Below are positions 47,701 to 62,700 of a stretch of 64,000 nt of DNA, in pieces (the first letter of the stretch is position 1; each line of letters opens with the position of its first letter). Both the position numbers and the translations under genes were made by a program. Below the pieces are notes generated by a model. That model was not told where the DNA came from. It saw only the letters and a list, made by a program, of their open reading frames with translations, and searched no databases. The stretch comes from Acanthaster planci (taxonomy: Eukaryota; Echinodermata; Asteroidea; Valvatida; Acanthasteridae), in assembly GCF_001949145.1 (NCBI RefSeq), contig NW_019091370.1, forward strand, positions 1,805,368 through 1,869,367. Direction: 5' to 3'.

Positions 47701-50700
47701 TAATTTTAAGCCTTGGCCTAGTAACTTTGGCCACGGCTGTGGCTGTGCAACATTTTTCTGCTATGGAAGGTCTATGAAATGGGGGGGCAAATATGATCAT
47801 TAAAATGTCTACTTAAAAGCCATTCTCCTGCATAGCGTGGCATAGCATAAAGACACCCTACCGTGGGCGCGAATAATTTTTCCGCATACTCACGTTCGAC
47901 CACCACGTTGACGTTGAACGTCCGCGTGACGGTGTTGCCGGCAGGATCGGTGAAGGTGTAGGTGACCGGGGTGGTGCCCGGCTGGAAGTTGCTCCCCGGC
48001 TGCTTGTTGCTGTTGGAGTTGACCGTGCCCGAGTTGTCGCTGACGGCCGGGACAGGCCAGTTGATGGGGACCTCGTCCGTGCCAAACGGAACCGTGATGG
48101 TGATATCGTCGGGGAATTCCACGATTTGTGGCGGCTCGGTGTCAGCTGAAAAAGTGACAAACAAGAAAAATGTAAACGGTCGAAAGTGTTTTCAGTCCTC
48201 TTGGCTGGACCCCACAAATGTTAATGGTAGGGCAATTATTTATGAGTAATTATTTAGTTTGCATTCGAGAGAGCAAAACAAGCTCTCTTGGTTGTCAAGA
48301 TTCCAATGAAAATGTAAGTTATATGGGCAGAAAATGTTGAGGGTTGGTGTTGATAAGACATCGAGTCAACTTTTTTAGGGGAAGCACTATCCACACCCGA
48401 CCCTCCACCCCTGCAACGCCCATGCACTTACGCAGCATGATGACGTTGACCATGAACGACTGGGTGACCGAGTTGCCGGCCGGGTCGGTGAAGGTGTAGG
48501 TGACGGGCGTGCTGCCCACGGGGAAGACGCTGCCAGAGGGGATGGACCCGCTCTGCGAGGAGGTGCCCGAGTTGTCCGTGGAGGTGGGCTCGTTCCAGGT
48601 GACCGGGGTGCCGGTGGTACCGAACGGCACGGTGATGGTGACGTCCGAGGGGAAGCTTGTCACCACTGGAGGAGTTGAGTCGGCTGCACATAAAAAAATG
48701 GTCAATATTCACAGTAATTGTACGGCAGTTTACATGTGCTGAAATATGCATGGTGGTCAAACCCCTAATGACATCAAAAGGAGATGAAAGGGGTTGGACA
48801 ATGCAAACAAAATTGAAAACCAAATTCTTTAATTAGCAATTTACAAGAGGAATGTTTAGTTTCAGTTTGGGAAAAAACAGAAAACTTTGGGTAAAAGATA
48901 GAGCATCTGGTATACGTTGAAAATCCAATGCTGACGTGGATGGAATTCAAACCCTTGGGTCACATGGGTGGAAGGCAAGGAAAGAACCACCAGAAAGTGA
49001 AAATCACAACATTGCTTGGATTTGCGTTATAAAGTCTCCAATAATTTCGGCTGCAGAATTCAAGCAACTACAGAAGAATTAGTTCTTTGATCTACGGTCC
49101 AATAAGCCAAAATTGAAGCACATCTGAGGTCATTTGGGTTTTGAAACACAGCAGGGGCTCATTTCAAGCAAATGACGCGACAAAATGCAGTGCCACTTAC
49201 GCAGCTGCACCACATTCACGGTGAACGTGCGGGACACTTCATTCCCAGCCGGGTCGGTGAAGGTGTAGGTGACGGGCGTCGATCCCAGGGGGAACTCGCT
49301 CCCTGAGGGCTTGGACGGAGTCTGGAAGGTTCCCCCAGAGTTGTCGGAGGATGTGGGCTCGTCCCACGTGACCACGGCGCTGTCGATACCAAACGGCACC
49401 GTGATGGTCGTGTCCGAGGGGAACGTCAGAATGGTTGGCACCTGGGTGTCAGCTATTCGCAGAAAGACAAAGGACAGGTTTCAAAGTCTGGATTCCATCG
49501 TGTGATGCTTAGGTCTTGTTTCTGTTACATTTTAGCTATTTAACATTAAGCCAGCATTTTATCACAAGTCGGTACTCAGAACTTTTTAGAGGACAGAGAA
49601 AAAAACAAGATTTTTTGTGGTCTGAAGAAAAACAAATAAAAACAAATTTTCAAAATAACAGAAATAAAAAAAAAGGTACTCCTTACCACTAGCACTAGGA
49701 CCGGGGACGTCGCCGTGGTCGGACAGGGAACAACTTTTTTTAAACTTATATTGGTAAACTGTTGGTTGGTAGATCCAAGACTTCTCAAAATAATTTTTTT
49801 TTTCACTTCTGAACCCAGAAGGTTGGCTGATCCGACCCCCCCCCCCAAAAAATTCTCGCCTCACAGAGTCGCTCGAATTCTTGATTGTAATGCAACAGTC
49901 TGTTTGGTATCCTGATATAAAAATGTATGCTGTGTGATCGGGGCGTGTTGAGAGTTGCTTTTGAGTTACATCTAAGGAAGACGAGTCAAGACTGGCTAGG
50001 GTGACTTGCGGCGAGTCACTTTGTCAGGTTGGGTCAACTGTACAGACAACAATTGCCGCTACTTACGCAGCACGTTAACGTTGACGTTGAACGTCCTCGC
50101 GACGGTGTTCCCCGCGGGGTCGGTGAAGGTGTAGGTGACGGGGGTGGTGCCGGGTGGGAAGGAGCTTCCCGGTTCCCGATTGGAGTTGGTCTCCACGGTG
50201 CCCGAGTTGTCGGTGGACGAGGGCGGCACCCAGGTGATTGGAGTGCTCTCCGTGCCGAACGGAACCGTCACGGTGATGTCGCTGGGGAAGGAGGTGACCA
50301 CAGGAGGCTCCGTATCCGCTGTAGAAACGGCAACAATTTATTCACTCAACAAAATTTGCATTTTCTGTCCACGAGTGGATCACTCGGAAATACATGCGGT
50401 AGAGTTCTGTAGAACATTTTTTAAAATACGCAATTTTCATTGACCCCCCCCAAAGGGCCAGGTTTTTTACCTTCACACAGCTGGATAGAATCAAGTTCCA
50501 CACCCCTCTGCTCAGCTTTTTCACAACCAACCTTTAAGGAACTTGGCATCCGCATAAACACCGGCAGTACAAGTTGTGCATGTGAAAGTTTCAAATCAAT
50601 CTGAACCAAGGGCTTGGTTGCTTTAGTACGGTTGAAAATGAGCACTTTTCCAGACCAGTAATGTGCCAATTTTTATAAGATTGGCATCAAAACTCAAGTT

Positions 50701-53700
50701 ACCCATCAGCATAAAATCTCCACACTTACGCAGTTCAACAACGTTGACGGTAAAGGTCCGCTCGACCATGTTCCCAGACGGGTCCGTGAAGGTGTAGGTG
50801 ACGGGGGTGGATCCCACAAGGAAGGTACTGCCGGGCAACTTGGAGGGGTTCTGGATGGAGACGCCCGAGTTGTCTGTGGAGGTGGGCTCGTCCCAGGTCA
50901 CGACGGTCCCGGTGGCTCCGAAGGGCACGGTCACCGTGATGTCGTCCGGGAAGGAGGTGACTGAAGGCGGAACCGAGTCCGCTGTGGAAGAGAGCAAAAG
51001 GAAATTGTTCTTGAACGCATCGACCACAGGTGTGGAAGAAGTCGAAGTCGCGATGCAAAGACACTTGGAGGCTGAAGATGAAGATTCCTTCAACAAATAT
51101 GATTTCAGCCTGCCACGATAACTGCATTGCAATTTTTTGTGTTTGTTCAGATTTTCGAGTTCGAATTACAGCAATTGAATCAAATAACATTCAAATAATC
51201 TGCTCAAAGCTGATAAAAACTGCAATATTCAACAATGGAATTTTCGGTTAAGATTGTTTTTTCATTAGAGAATCTTTTCATTTGGACAATAACCGGAGGG
51301 ATGTCTAGCCACTCACGTTGGGTGATGACGTTGATGTCAAACGACCGAGCGACGGTGTTGCCAGAGGGGTCAGTGAACGTATAGGTGACGGTGGTCTGTC
51401 CTACGGGGAAGCTGCTGCCGGGCTCGTTGCTGGTGAAGGTGTTGACCGTGCCCGAGTTGTCCGTGGCAGTCGGGAAGGGCCAATTCACCAACGTGGATGG
51501 GGTGCCGAATGGTACGGTCACCGTGATGTCACTGGGGAAGGTCTCGACAGACGGTGGCTCAGTGTCAGCTGTGGGATAAAGGTAAGATGCAGAGGTTAGT
51601 TCAGAAGTAGCAACTCCCATTCCAAAAGAACACATTTTTTTCCACTTATAAATTTCGAACAAAAATCTTGAACGGCTGTGCTGCAATACAATGAAATCTG
51701 GCCTACGTATCACACTAGAAATATAATCCCTGTGAACATCCCAAAGGTTGCCAGAAATTTATTTACTGCCCGGTCTCCTTTCCAGGATTTTAATGAAGTA
51801 AAGCAAGACGTACGCAGCTCAATGACAGTCACTTCAAAAGTCTGGGTGACCGTGTTGCCAGACGGATCGTTGAAGGTGTAGGTGACCGGGGTAGTTCCAA
51901 CAGGGAAGGCACTTCCGGGCGTGATGGACGGATTCTGAAAGGACGATCCAGAATTGTCAGTGGAGGTGGGGTCATCCCAGGTGACGGGGGTGCTGCCGGT
52001 CCCGAAGGGAACAGTGACGGTTATGTCGGAGGGGAACGTCAAGACGACTGGTGGATCAGTGTCGGCTGTTGAAAAATATTTAAAAAAAAAAAAGGAAAAC
52101 CCGAAAAATTAATTTGGACTGAATCTGGGCTCTAAACCCTGTTGTAAATTTGGCTAGAAACCTTGTTAGCAATATCGATATGTAACATCTCTTTAATGTT
52201 CCTTGACTTTACAAGTCAAACGTGTTCCTTAGCTTGGAAAAATCCTGTGCTCCGTACACAAACAAGCCCAAATCAAATCAGATTTGATAAAATATTCTAC
52301 GCCGCACAAGACTGGAACATAGAGATGACATCTTTCGATGGGTTTACACAGCGTGTATACTTACGGAGAACCACCACCACGACGTTGAATGACCGGATGA
52401 CGCTGTTTCCGGAGGGGTCGGTGAAGGTGTAGGTGACCGGGGTGGTGCCCGGAAGGAAGGAACTTCCCGGCTGGATGTTGGTGGCGATTTCTGTGGTGCC
52501 CGAATTGTCGGTGTAGGTCGGGGGCTGCCACGAGACTGGGGTGCTGAGGGTTCCGAATGGCACCGTCCGGACGATGTCCTCGGGGAATGTTGCGATGACC
52601 GGAGGCTCGGTATCAGCTGGAGGCAAAAAAAGAGTAAAAAGAAAGTGAGATTAAAACCTGCTGCAGTCTCTTGCTCCAATGGAAGTTCACGTTGTTACCG
52701 GATACCTTCGATGTCTACAGGAAGACGAGTATATGCATGATCCAACATTCCAAAATGAGGCAAGCTTTTTTCCTTTAGAGAAATCGCTGAACATCGAGAG
52801 TTAACTGATTCAACCAGATTTGCAAATGTGATCGCGTTTTATTCATCTTTTCCTGTTTGGATTTCCTTTTGGCAGCCAATCAAGGAAGAAAAAAACACTG
52901 CATGAAAATAAGTAAGTGCTTAGGTCAACGTCACTTTAATTGAAGTCGAAAATTCTTTCTGTCAAGAGGAAAGTTTCATAACCGTTGCAGTTGAAGGAAA
53001 CGTCAGTTGTCACATTCCATCGGTATTAACCCTTGCCCCCTAGGGTCTATGTAAAATCATCTTGAGACCAGAGGATTTTTTTACTCTTACAGCTTATCTA
53101 TAATCTATGTGGGACTTGGCCGTCAATGCAGAAACAACTTCTAGAACACTTACGCAACTCGACGACGTTGACGTTGAATGTCATCTCCACGCCGTTGCCG
53201 GTGGGGTCCATGAAGGTGTAGGTGACCGGGGTGGTGCCTACGGGGAAGAAGCTGCCAGGGGTCTTGGAGGGGTTCTGGAAAGAGAAGCCCGAGTTGTCCA
53301 CTGAGGTGGGCTCATCCCAGGTGACTGTGGTGCCCGTCGTGCCAAACGGCACCGTCACCGTGACGTCGGCGGGAAAGCTGGTGATCACCGGCGGGACACC
53401 GTCAGCTGTTGAACAGAGTACAAACAATCGATAGAAATGTTGAATGGTTCTACAAGATTCTTTTGTGTCTGTATAGGCCAACTTAGGGAGACACCATTAC
53501 CACATGGGTACGATACTCATCTGGGCATCCTCCGACTTGGGGTGTGCATGGGTTTTTCTGTGGATTGTTGTTGGTCAAAAAGGCATGTAAAACATGCGTT
53601 CACACCTGCCGACAAGTGTGGTGCTGCTGTGGTAATGGAAGTGATCATTTGAAACGCAGCTACTTCTATGGCCACAGCTTTGGGAAGAGGAGTGACGGAA

Positions 53701-56700
53701 AATGGAAGGGCCTCGACTTACGCAGAACAACAACGTTGACGTTGAACGACCGTGTGACGGTGTTTCCAGATGGGTCGGTGAATGTGTAGGTGACCTGGGT
53801 GGAGCCCGGGGTGAAGCTGCTGCCCGGATCCCGGTTGGAATTGATGCTGACCGTGCCCGAGTTGTCGGTGGCCGTCGGGGTGGGCCAGCTGATCGGGGTG
53901 CTGGACGTGCCAAACGGCACAGTCACGGTGACGTCATTGGGGAAGCTATCGACGACTGGGGGTTCGTTATCAGCTGAGGGGCAAGAGGTACAATGCACAA
54001 CCACCATGAAAATAAATTCTCAATCACTAAAAAAGACATTTGTAAATTGATCAATGGCCAGCATCTTGGAACCGTTAGCAATCATGCTACTGCACACACA
54101 TCGAACACGCAAATTCCACCTTTTGCAAAATCTACCAGCTCCGAAGTCACTCATTTGAACTAGCGCTTCAAGGGGGTAATCAGTCCATGCCCCCCCCAAT
54201 AAAAGAAGCACATTTTGTTTTAATTAAGAGGAAGGCAACTTTCATTTCCCTTCCAGGAAAGCCCCGAGATGAAGCCTCGTCCCTCAGAAAGATCGTTAAG
54301 GGCTATGTAAACATTCCGACATTTTGTTCTGTCCCCTGAAGACAATTTTTAGCCCGACCTCCCCCCATGATTTCGGCTGTGGATCCCTGCCCACAGTCGT
54401 GCGAAACACTTACACTCCATGACGACGTTGACATTGAAGGTCATGGTAACCGTGTTGCCCGAGGGGTCCGTGAAGGTGTAGGTGACCGGCGTGATGCCTA
54501 GGGGGAAAGTGCTACCAGAGGGGATGGACCCGCTCTGGTTTGAGGTGCCTGAGTTGTCCGTGGACGTGGGCTCGTCCCAGGTGGCCACTGCACTTGTGGT
54601 GCCGAAGGGGACGGTGATGGTGATGTCCGATGGGAAACTGGTGACCACTGGACGGATGTCGTCGGCTGGATAGTGACAAAAGGGAAGGGTTTCACATCTG
54701 TTTGCTTGTTAAGGCAGGTTCAGGTTCATACATCAGGGAACGGCAAAAGCCAGGTGAATTTGTAACTTATAACCAAACACTTGAAATGTTTCAAACTTTT
54801 GCAAAATTCTCAGCAAAAAATGGTTGATCAGAAGACAAAATTTCACATTTTGTATTTTTGCCAAGTATGAAACAGTATTTCCAAAAGCAATGTCGACTTT
54901 TTGACAGGTTTTCACTGAAAAAAAGATTCAGCTTAAAAGAAGTCTTAATTTCTAAAACAGAGGTATAAAGTTGGTAACAAAAAGATCAAAATTAATTAGG
55001 AGTCAATGACACTTTCAAACTGAAACTTTTCCAGAATTAAGATACAAAACCCGGCTATCTCCAAGGATTCCTTATTTCTAAACTTACGCAGCTGAATGAC
55101 TCTGACGTTGAAAGTCTGCTCAACGGTGTTCCCACTGGGGTCAGTGAAGGTGTACGTGACCGGCGTGGTGCCCAGCGGGAAGCTGCTTCCAGACTGAATG
55201 GAGGCCACCTGGGTGGCGGTACCGGAGTTGTCCGTGGACGTGGGCTCTTCCCAGGTCACCGTGGCACTGTCGATCCCAAAAGGCACCGTGACGCTGACAT
55301 CAGCTGGGAAGGTGGTGACCACAGGTGGGGTGGTGTCGGCTGAGGAGAGACAACAGTTGCGAGATGACGGAGTACAATCTTGAAAAGCACCCTTCCTTTC
55401 TAATTGGAAGTTTGGAATGTTCATTTTGAGCACCCTCTTTTTCGACCAATGAGATCATAATGAGGTCATAATGAGGTCATAATGAGGTCATAATGAGGTC
55501 ATAATGAGGTCATAATGAGGTCATAATGAGGTCATAATGAGGTCCTGCATTGGAATTTGTATGAATCATGGGCCAAAGCCTGGAGCAAAAAAAAACTATT
55601 CCCCTACTCACGTTGAACGATAACATTGACGTCGAAGTCTCGCGTGATGGTGTTGCCTGCGGGGTCGGTGAACGTGTAGACGACAGTGGTCGTGCCGGGC
55701 TGGAACGAGCTCCCCGGCTCCCTGTTGCTGCTGACGCTGACCGTGCCCGAGTTGTCAGTGGACACTGGTGGCGACCAGTTGACCGGAGTGCGGCTGACAC
55801 CGAACGGTACGGTCACCGTGATGTCGCTGGGGAAACTTATGACGGAGGGAGGCTCGTTGTCAGCTGTGAATGAAACAAAAGTGAGCCAGTTTGGACAAAA
55901 TTGGAAGGCTCGGACCTTAATAAATGCTTGTGACAAAAATTAAGGCCATGTTATAGTTAGTCGAGGTCCTGAAAAATTAATATGATCGTCATCCTACACG
56001 TGATTTGTACTTGCTGAAACACCATTGACTAGTCGCCAAAGGTCGACGGTGATTCTTTTGATTTGGTCAGTACGCTTGTGTTCATCACAGCTTAAGCTTG
56101 AAATCTGTATATTTTGCACGTATTTGGCTCACAGAAGTGCTCAAATGTTGCACAATTACAAGCTGCCTGGGACCGTTCAAGTGTCTAGTCACTGTCAGCA
56201 TCGGCCATTCGGCATCGTAGCTGACTGCAATCCAACTTTTAAAAAAATTGAAAAGCTGCGATGTTTAGAGACAGAGTCAAACAGATGAACTTACGGAGCT
56301 CGATGACATTGACCGTGAATGTCTGCGTGACCGTGTTGCCAGATGGGTCCGTGAAGGTGTAGGTGACCGGTGTGCTCCCGACGGGGAAGGTGCTTCCGGA
56401 CGGCCGGCTGGGGTTCTGTGAGGAACTTCCAGAATTATCCGTGGACGTGGGCTCGTCCCAAGTGACAGTGGCTTCCATGGTTCCAAAGGGGACCGTGACA
56501 GTGATGTCATCAGGGAAGCTGGTCACCACCGGTGGACTATTGTCGGCTGTTTTCAAAAGCCATTCAAATTGAACAATTACAGTGAAAACATTTCTAAAGG
56601 AATTTGTATGGCTCGTAACTTTACCACCACCCATATCGTAATGACTTACAGTTGTGAAAATGGAAGTTCCATTCAACATCAAGGGATGTTTCGTGGTATG

Positions 56701-59700
56701 GTTACATTGTTGATGGTGCTATGAAATGGCTTTTTATGGTTTGATAAAGCATGACATTTTTATAATTGACGAGGCATTTACAAACCGGTAGGTCAAATTC
56801 AGGAAGAATGTCCGTTGGATTTGTATCTGTAAGTTCAGTAAAATTAACCATAACTGTTTTTGCCTTTTGTACCTACAACCCTAATGTGCTGACGCTTTAA
56901 CATTTTTCATGTGCCTACCATAATATATTACCCGCAGACTTTAAATATGGCATTTTGCTTTAAAAGCTTTGTTCGTCATAAGCAGTGGGTAGCTGACTCA
57001 AGTGACTGAGGTACAAAATACTTACATGCAACCCTGACATTGACGTTGAACGTCCGTGTGACCGTGTTGCCACTGGGGTCGGTAAATGTGTAAATGACGG
57101 CAGTCGTTCCTGGTTGGAAGACACTGCCGGGCTGCCTGTTGGAGTTGGAGTTGACCGTGCCCGAGTTGTCCGTGACTGTCGGCTCCGGCCAGTTGACAAT
57201 GGTGCTGTCACTTCCAAAGGGAACTGTCACTGTGATGTCATTGGGGAAGTTCTGCACAACTGGTGCTTCAGTGTCAGCTGCGGGATAAGAAGTCGAGCTA
57301 GTTGATTCACAGGCTTGTAGCAACAGTTGAGAAAAAGTTCAATTGAAATCTAACATAGCAATAAATTGATAACCTCTGGCACCAAACATTTTGAAGTTTC
57401 TGGACCTTAAAAAAGGATGAGCCTTCTTAAAGCACACAGTTTTGCTTTGCGATTACCAAACAACATGGTAAAATTTGATTTCAGAGACATATGAAAAAGC
57501 TATTACCTTTTTTTTACATTCACATCCATCTACATTTGCAAGTACACTCACCGAGCTCAATGACATTCACAGTGAAAGTCCGGGTAACTGAGTTTCCATC
57601 GGGGTCGGTGAAGGTGTAGGTGACAGGCGTGCTGCCAACGGGGAAGCTGCTTCCAGAAGGGATGTCGGTACTCTGGGTTGAAGTTCCAGAGTTGTCTGTG
57701 GACGTCGGCTCATCCCAGTTGACAACGGTCCCCGTGGTTCCAAAGGGGACGGTGACAGTAACGTCTTGCGGGAAAGTGTTGACAACGGGTGGGGTGGTGT
57801 CCGCTGTCAATGAATTAAAAAGGCGACAATGACCATTTCATGGATCAGTCCATCTATGTGATGTGTTCTCAAAAGTGTCTCTAAAATTATGTTCCTAACT
57901 ATAATCAAAGTCAACGAAAAAGGGTTCTCGAAGAAACCATAATTAGAACAGTGAAATGTACGCACTCATCTTTCACTCAAAGCAAAAGGAGCTTTTGTTA
58001 TCCCTGTAAGGTTATTATGTAATACTTACGCAGAGCCATGACGTTGACATTGAAGGTACGGGTGACTGTGTTACCGGTGGGATCTGTGAACGTGTAAGTC
58101 ACCGGAGTTGTCCCAATCGGGAAAGAACTTCCGGGCTCCCGGTTGGAATTTGTGCTGACCGTACCCGAGTTGTCCGAGGAAGTCGGAACCGGCCAATTGA
58201 CGATTGTGCTGGTGGTTCCAAAGGGGACTGTCACAGTGATATCATTGGGGAAGGTCTGAACCACTGGTGGACTGGTGTCACCTGTAGGATTAACCAAGAA
58301 CCAGAAACTGAGCTCAAAGGCTTGTTGCAATGATTGGACCATGGTCCAAGGCTCGTTCAACAACTTCAAAGTCAGCCCTCTACGAATGTCAGAATTAGGA
58401 CAATTTTACAGTGTTAGTCAAGTTTTAGTGTTCACTCTGATAGTATGTTTAATATTAATGAGAAGTCCCTACGAAAATGAACCGTTTCTTTACTGAAGAT
58501 GTAAAAAGAAAAACATTTTTTCTGTTGCACTTTTATTGTGACACTGGGCCTCTGTACTGATGTAACACTGTGTGCTGGTGTACACTTTGTATACAGGAAC
58601 ACTTTCTCACAAATCACATCTCCATTGGAAAGCACACATGTAAACAAAGCACAACGTCATCAGTACATAGGCTGATTGCCTCAATAACTGGGCATCAAGT
58701 AACGCCTACCCAGTTCAATGACGTTCACGGTGAAAGTTTGGGTGACGGTGTTTCCGGATGGATCGGTGAAGGTGTAGGTGACCGGCGTGCTTCCCACGGG
58801 GAAGCTGCTGCCGGGCAGCTTGGACGGATTCTGGAAGGACGAGCCGGAATTGTCTGTGGAGGTGGGCTCATCCCAGGTGACGGGAGTCTCTGTGGTCCCA
58901 AACGGAACAGTGACAGTGATGTCCTGTGGGAAACTGGTCACCACGGGTGGGACATTGTCAGCTGTTGGCAGATCACAGCAAAAGCAAAACAATTTCATGT
59001 AAATTAAGATACACTTGGAAGTACATATACAGTGTATGTGTGACCCTCTCGGGTCCATCAAAACCAATCAGAAGTTTGCAACAATTGAGGTACTTGATGT
59101 CCTTTGGAGCTTGAGGGCAAAGATAAGTGCTGCCGATATCTCAGCATGTGGAATTTCATAGGACTCGGCAAAGTTCTAGGCAGATTTTCAGTCTTATTGA
59201 AAAACCGTGCGTCAACATTAATGTCCAATATGAAACTAGCTGGTTCACAAATACATTCACACTATTCTCAACTGGTGTTAAAACTCTTCAGACTTGAGTT
59301 TAAACTTTCTACCCCTCATCAGGGAATTCCAGAGCAGCAATTGTTTGAAACTGTACGAAAGATACTTCCAAACTTACCCAATTCCATAACGTTGACGTTG
59401 AAAGTGCGAGTGACTGTATTGCCGGCGGGGTCGGTGAAAGTGTAAGTCACCGGGGTTGTGCCGAGAGAGAACGAACTTCCGGGCGCCCTGTTGGAATTGA
59501 CGCTGACTGAGCCCGAGTTATCTGTCACCGTTGGCGCCGGCCAATTGACAACAGAGCTGGTGGTTCCAAAGGGAACAGTCACTGTGATGTCATCGGGGAA
59601 AGACTCCACAGCTGGTGGCTCGGTGTCAGCTGTGGGACAAATGAAACTTTATTGAAGGCTTCAATTGATGTTGAGAAAAAGTCCGTTCAACCACCTTCCA

Positions 59701-62700
59701 ATGTAAAGTGCTGCACATTAACTCTTACAACAGAAATATTTTCATGGCTGAAAGATTACACAACTGTGCTTATTTTCAGTGGAACTCAAATGGATTCCTT
59801 TGCAACTGCCAAGCAAAAAGTGAATTACAAACTCTCAAGGAATCCACACTGAGTTATCACTCACCGAGCTCAATGACATTAACATTGAAAGTCTGAGTGA
59901 CAGTGTTTCCAGTTGGGTCGGTAAAGGTGTAAGTGACAGCCGTGCTTCCAACAGGGAAGTTACTTCCAGAAGGAATATTAGAACTCTGGGTCGAGGTTCC
60001 GGAGTTATCTGTGGATGTCGGCTCATTCCAGCTGACAGGTGTCTCTCTGGTTCCAAAAGGGACGGTGACCGTGATGTCATTAGGGAAGCTGGTAACTGTC
60101 GGTGGGTTACTGTCGGCTGTTGGACAAAAGCAAGATTGATATCTAACATCTCATTAAAATGCATTTTTCTAGGACACCTTGATACATTTGAACTACAATG
60201 CAACCCTACAACTCAACTCGTCCGACACACACACCCCCAACAAAAATCCAAAGGCGCTGTTTACAACCAACATATAGACCCTTCTTACTTACGCAATTCA
60301 ACTACGTTGACACTGAACGTGCGAGTCACCGTGTTCCCAGTGGGGTCAGTGAAAGTGTAAGTCACTGGGGTGGTGCCAACCGGAAAAGTCTGTCCAGGCT
60401 CTCTGTTGGAATTCACACTGACTGTGCCCGAATTATCAGTCACCGTTGGTACTGGCCAATTGACAACAGAGCTGGTGGTCCCAAAGGGAACTGTTATGGT
60501 GACATCCCTTGGGAAGGTCTGCACAGATGGTGGCTCGGTGTCAGCTGTGGGATACAAGACCAAGGCTTAGTTGAAATACAGTTGGTAATACAGCCTCCAA
60601 AATACACATAAAATTGGACAAATCAAATGGCCCTGTGATTAACTCGAAAACAGCACTTTGTACTCATTACCAATATCACTGAAAAAATATTTTGTGCAAT
60701 CCAAATAGTAAATAATTATTATTTTTCTTCAAGCAGTTAACTCAACTCAAGAGAAGTAAATACTCACCAAGCATAATGACATTCACAGTGAAGGTTCGAG
60801 TGACTGAATTTCCAGTTGGGTCGGTGAAGGTGTAGGTGACAGGCGTGCTGCCAACGGGGAAGCTGCTTCCGGAAGGAATGTTGAAACTCTGGGTCGAGGT
60901 TCCAGAGTCATCTGTTGAGGTAGGCTCATTCCAGCTGACAGGCGTCTGCGTGGTTCCAAAGGGGACGGTGACCGTGATGTCTTCTGGGAAACTGACAACC
61001 GTGGGTGGGTTACTGTCGGCTGTTAAGGACAAAACAAAGTAAACATGGGCTGACAACAACGTTCAATTAAAATGCATTGTGCACTAACATGTGTGAACAA
61101 AATCAATCAACATGCCACTGTATTCCAAGACAGGGTGCTGCCAAACTTACGCAGTTCTACAACATTGACAGTGAAAGTACGAGTGACTGTATTTCCGGCA
61201 GGATCTGTGAACGTGTAAGTCACTGGAGTTGAGCCAACCGGGAACGACCCTCCAGGCTCCCGGTTGGTGTTGACATTAACCGTGCCCGAGTTATCGGTCG
61301 CTGTTGGCACTGGCCAATTGACAAGAGAGTTGGAGGTCCCAAAGGGGACTGTCACGGTGATATCTTCTGGGAAGGTCTGCACAGATGGTGGCTCGTTGTC
61401 AGCTGTGGGATAGAACGACCAAAGACTTGGTTCAACGGCTTCTGGGAAACTAATTCCACAATAACTTGTAACTTTGACCTTCAGGTGGCCTTTGCAAGCA
61501 GAAGTTTAAAAACAAAACACTTTGCACTTGGTACAGACATGACTGAGAAAGTACTCCAAGTACTCGTGCCCTAGTTCAATAACTTACACTGTCCAAAAGT
61601 GCTTATTTTCCTTCAAGCAGTCAACTGAGGAGAATATCACTCACCAAGCATAATGACATTCACAGTGAAGGTTCGAGTGACTGAATTTCCAGTTGGGTCG
61701 GTGAAGGTGTAGGTGACAGGCGTGCTTCCCAAAGGGAAGGTGCTGCCGGAAGGAATGTTTGAACTTTGGGTTGAGGTTCCAGAGTTATCCGTTGACGTGG
61801 GCTCATTCCAACTGACAGGCGTCTCCGTGGTTCCAAATGGGACGGTGATAGTGATGTCTCCTGGGAAGCTGTTAACCGAGGGTGGAGTACTGTCGGCTGT
61901 TGGAAAAATAACCACAAATTTCATGACCACATTCACTGGACAAAATGGCGTATGCCTTGCTCTATCATGCGAGACTAAAATGCAATATCAACGTAACGTG
62001 TCACTATTTTCCAAAATAAGATGCTTCAGACTTACGCAGTTCTACAACGTTGACAGTGAAAGTACGCGTGACTGTATTTCCGGCGGGATCTGTGAACGTG
62101 TACGTCACCGGAGTTGAGCCGATGGGAAAAGACGTCCCTGGCTCCTGGTTGGTACTGACGCTAACCGTGCCCGAGTTGTCGGTCACTGTTGGCACGGGCC
62201 AATTGACAACGGAATTGGGGGTCCCGAAGGGAATTGTCACAGTGATGTCATTGGGGAAGGTCTGCACAGATGGTGGCTCAGAATCAGCTGTGAAATTTTG
62301 AAAATTAAAAACAAAAGAAAACAAACAACATTGTGAGGTGATTGCAAAACAATCTGTGGAAGTGGGAAGCTGAAATCCCCTTTAGGCACATTTGGAAATA
62401 GTGGAAATGAACACATTTCAACAGCCTGTAAATAGCCGCTGATCAGGTGCCTGAAAAAAACAGACCTTCAACAATGTTGCCGCGTTTTGTTTACATGTGC
62501 ACTTTCCTAAGGCAGAGAGATTGGACCCGATCTACAGAGTCTCCAAACCCTGATGCTATGTTTTTAGATCTACTGGATTTGCATTCACCGCTGCGCATAC
62601 TTCACAAAAGACTGAAAGCTCGTCAAGTATTCCCCTTGCCCCAGCTTTTCTGAAAAAATTAACTTCGTCTTTGATTAACGTTGATGCATGTACTCACGCT

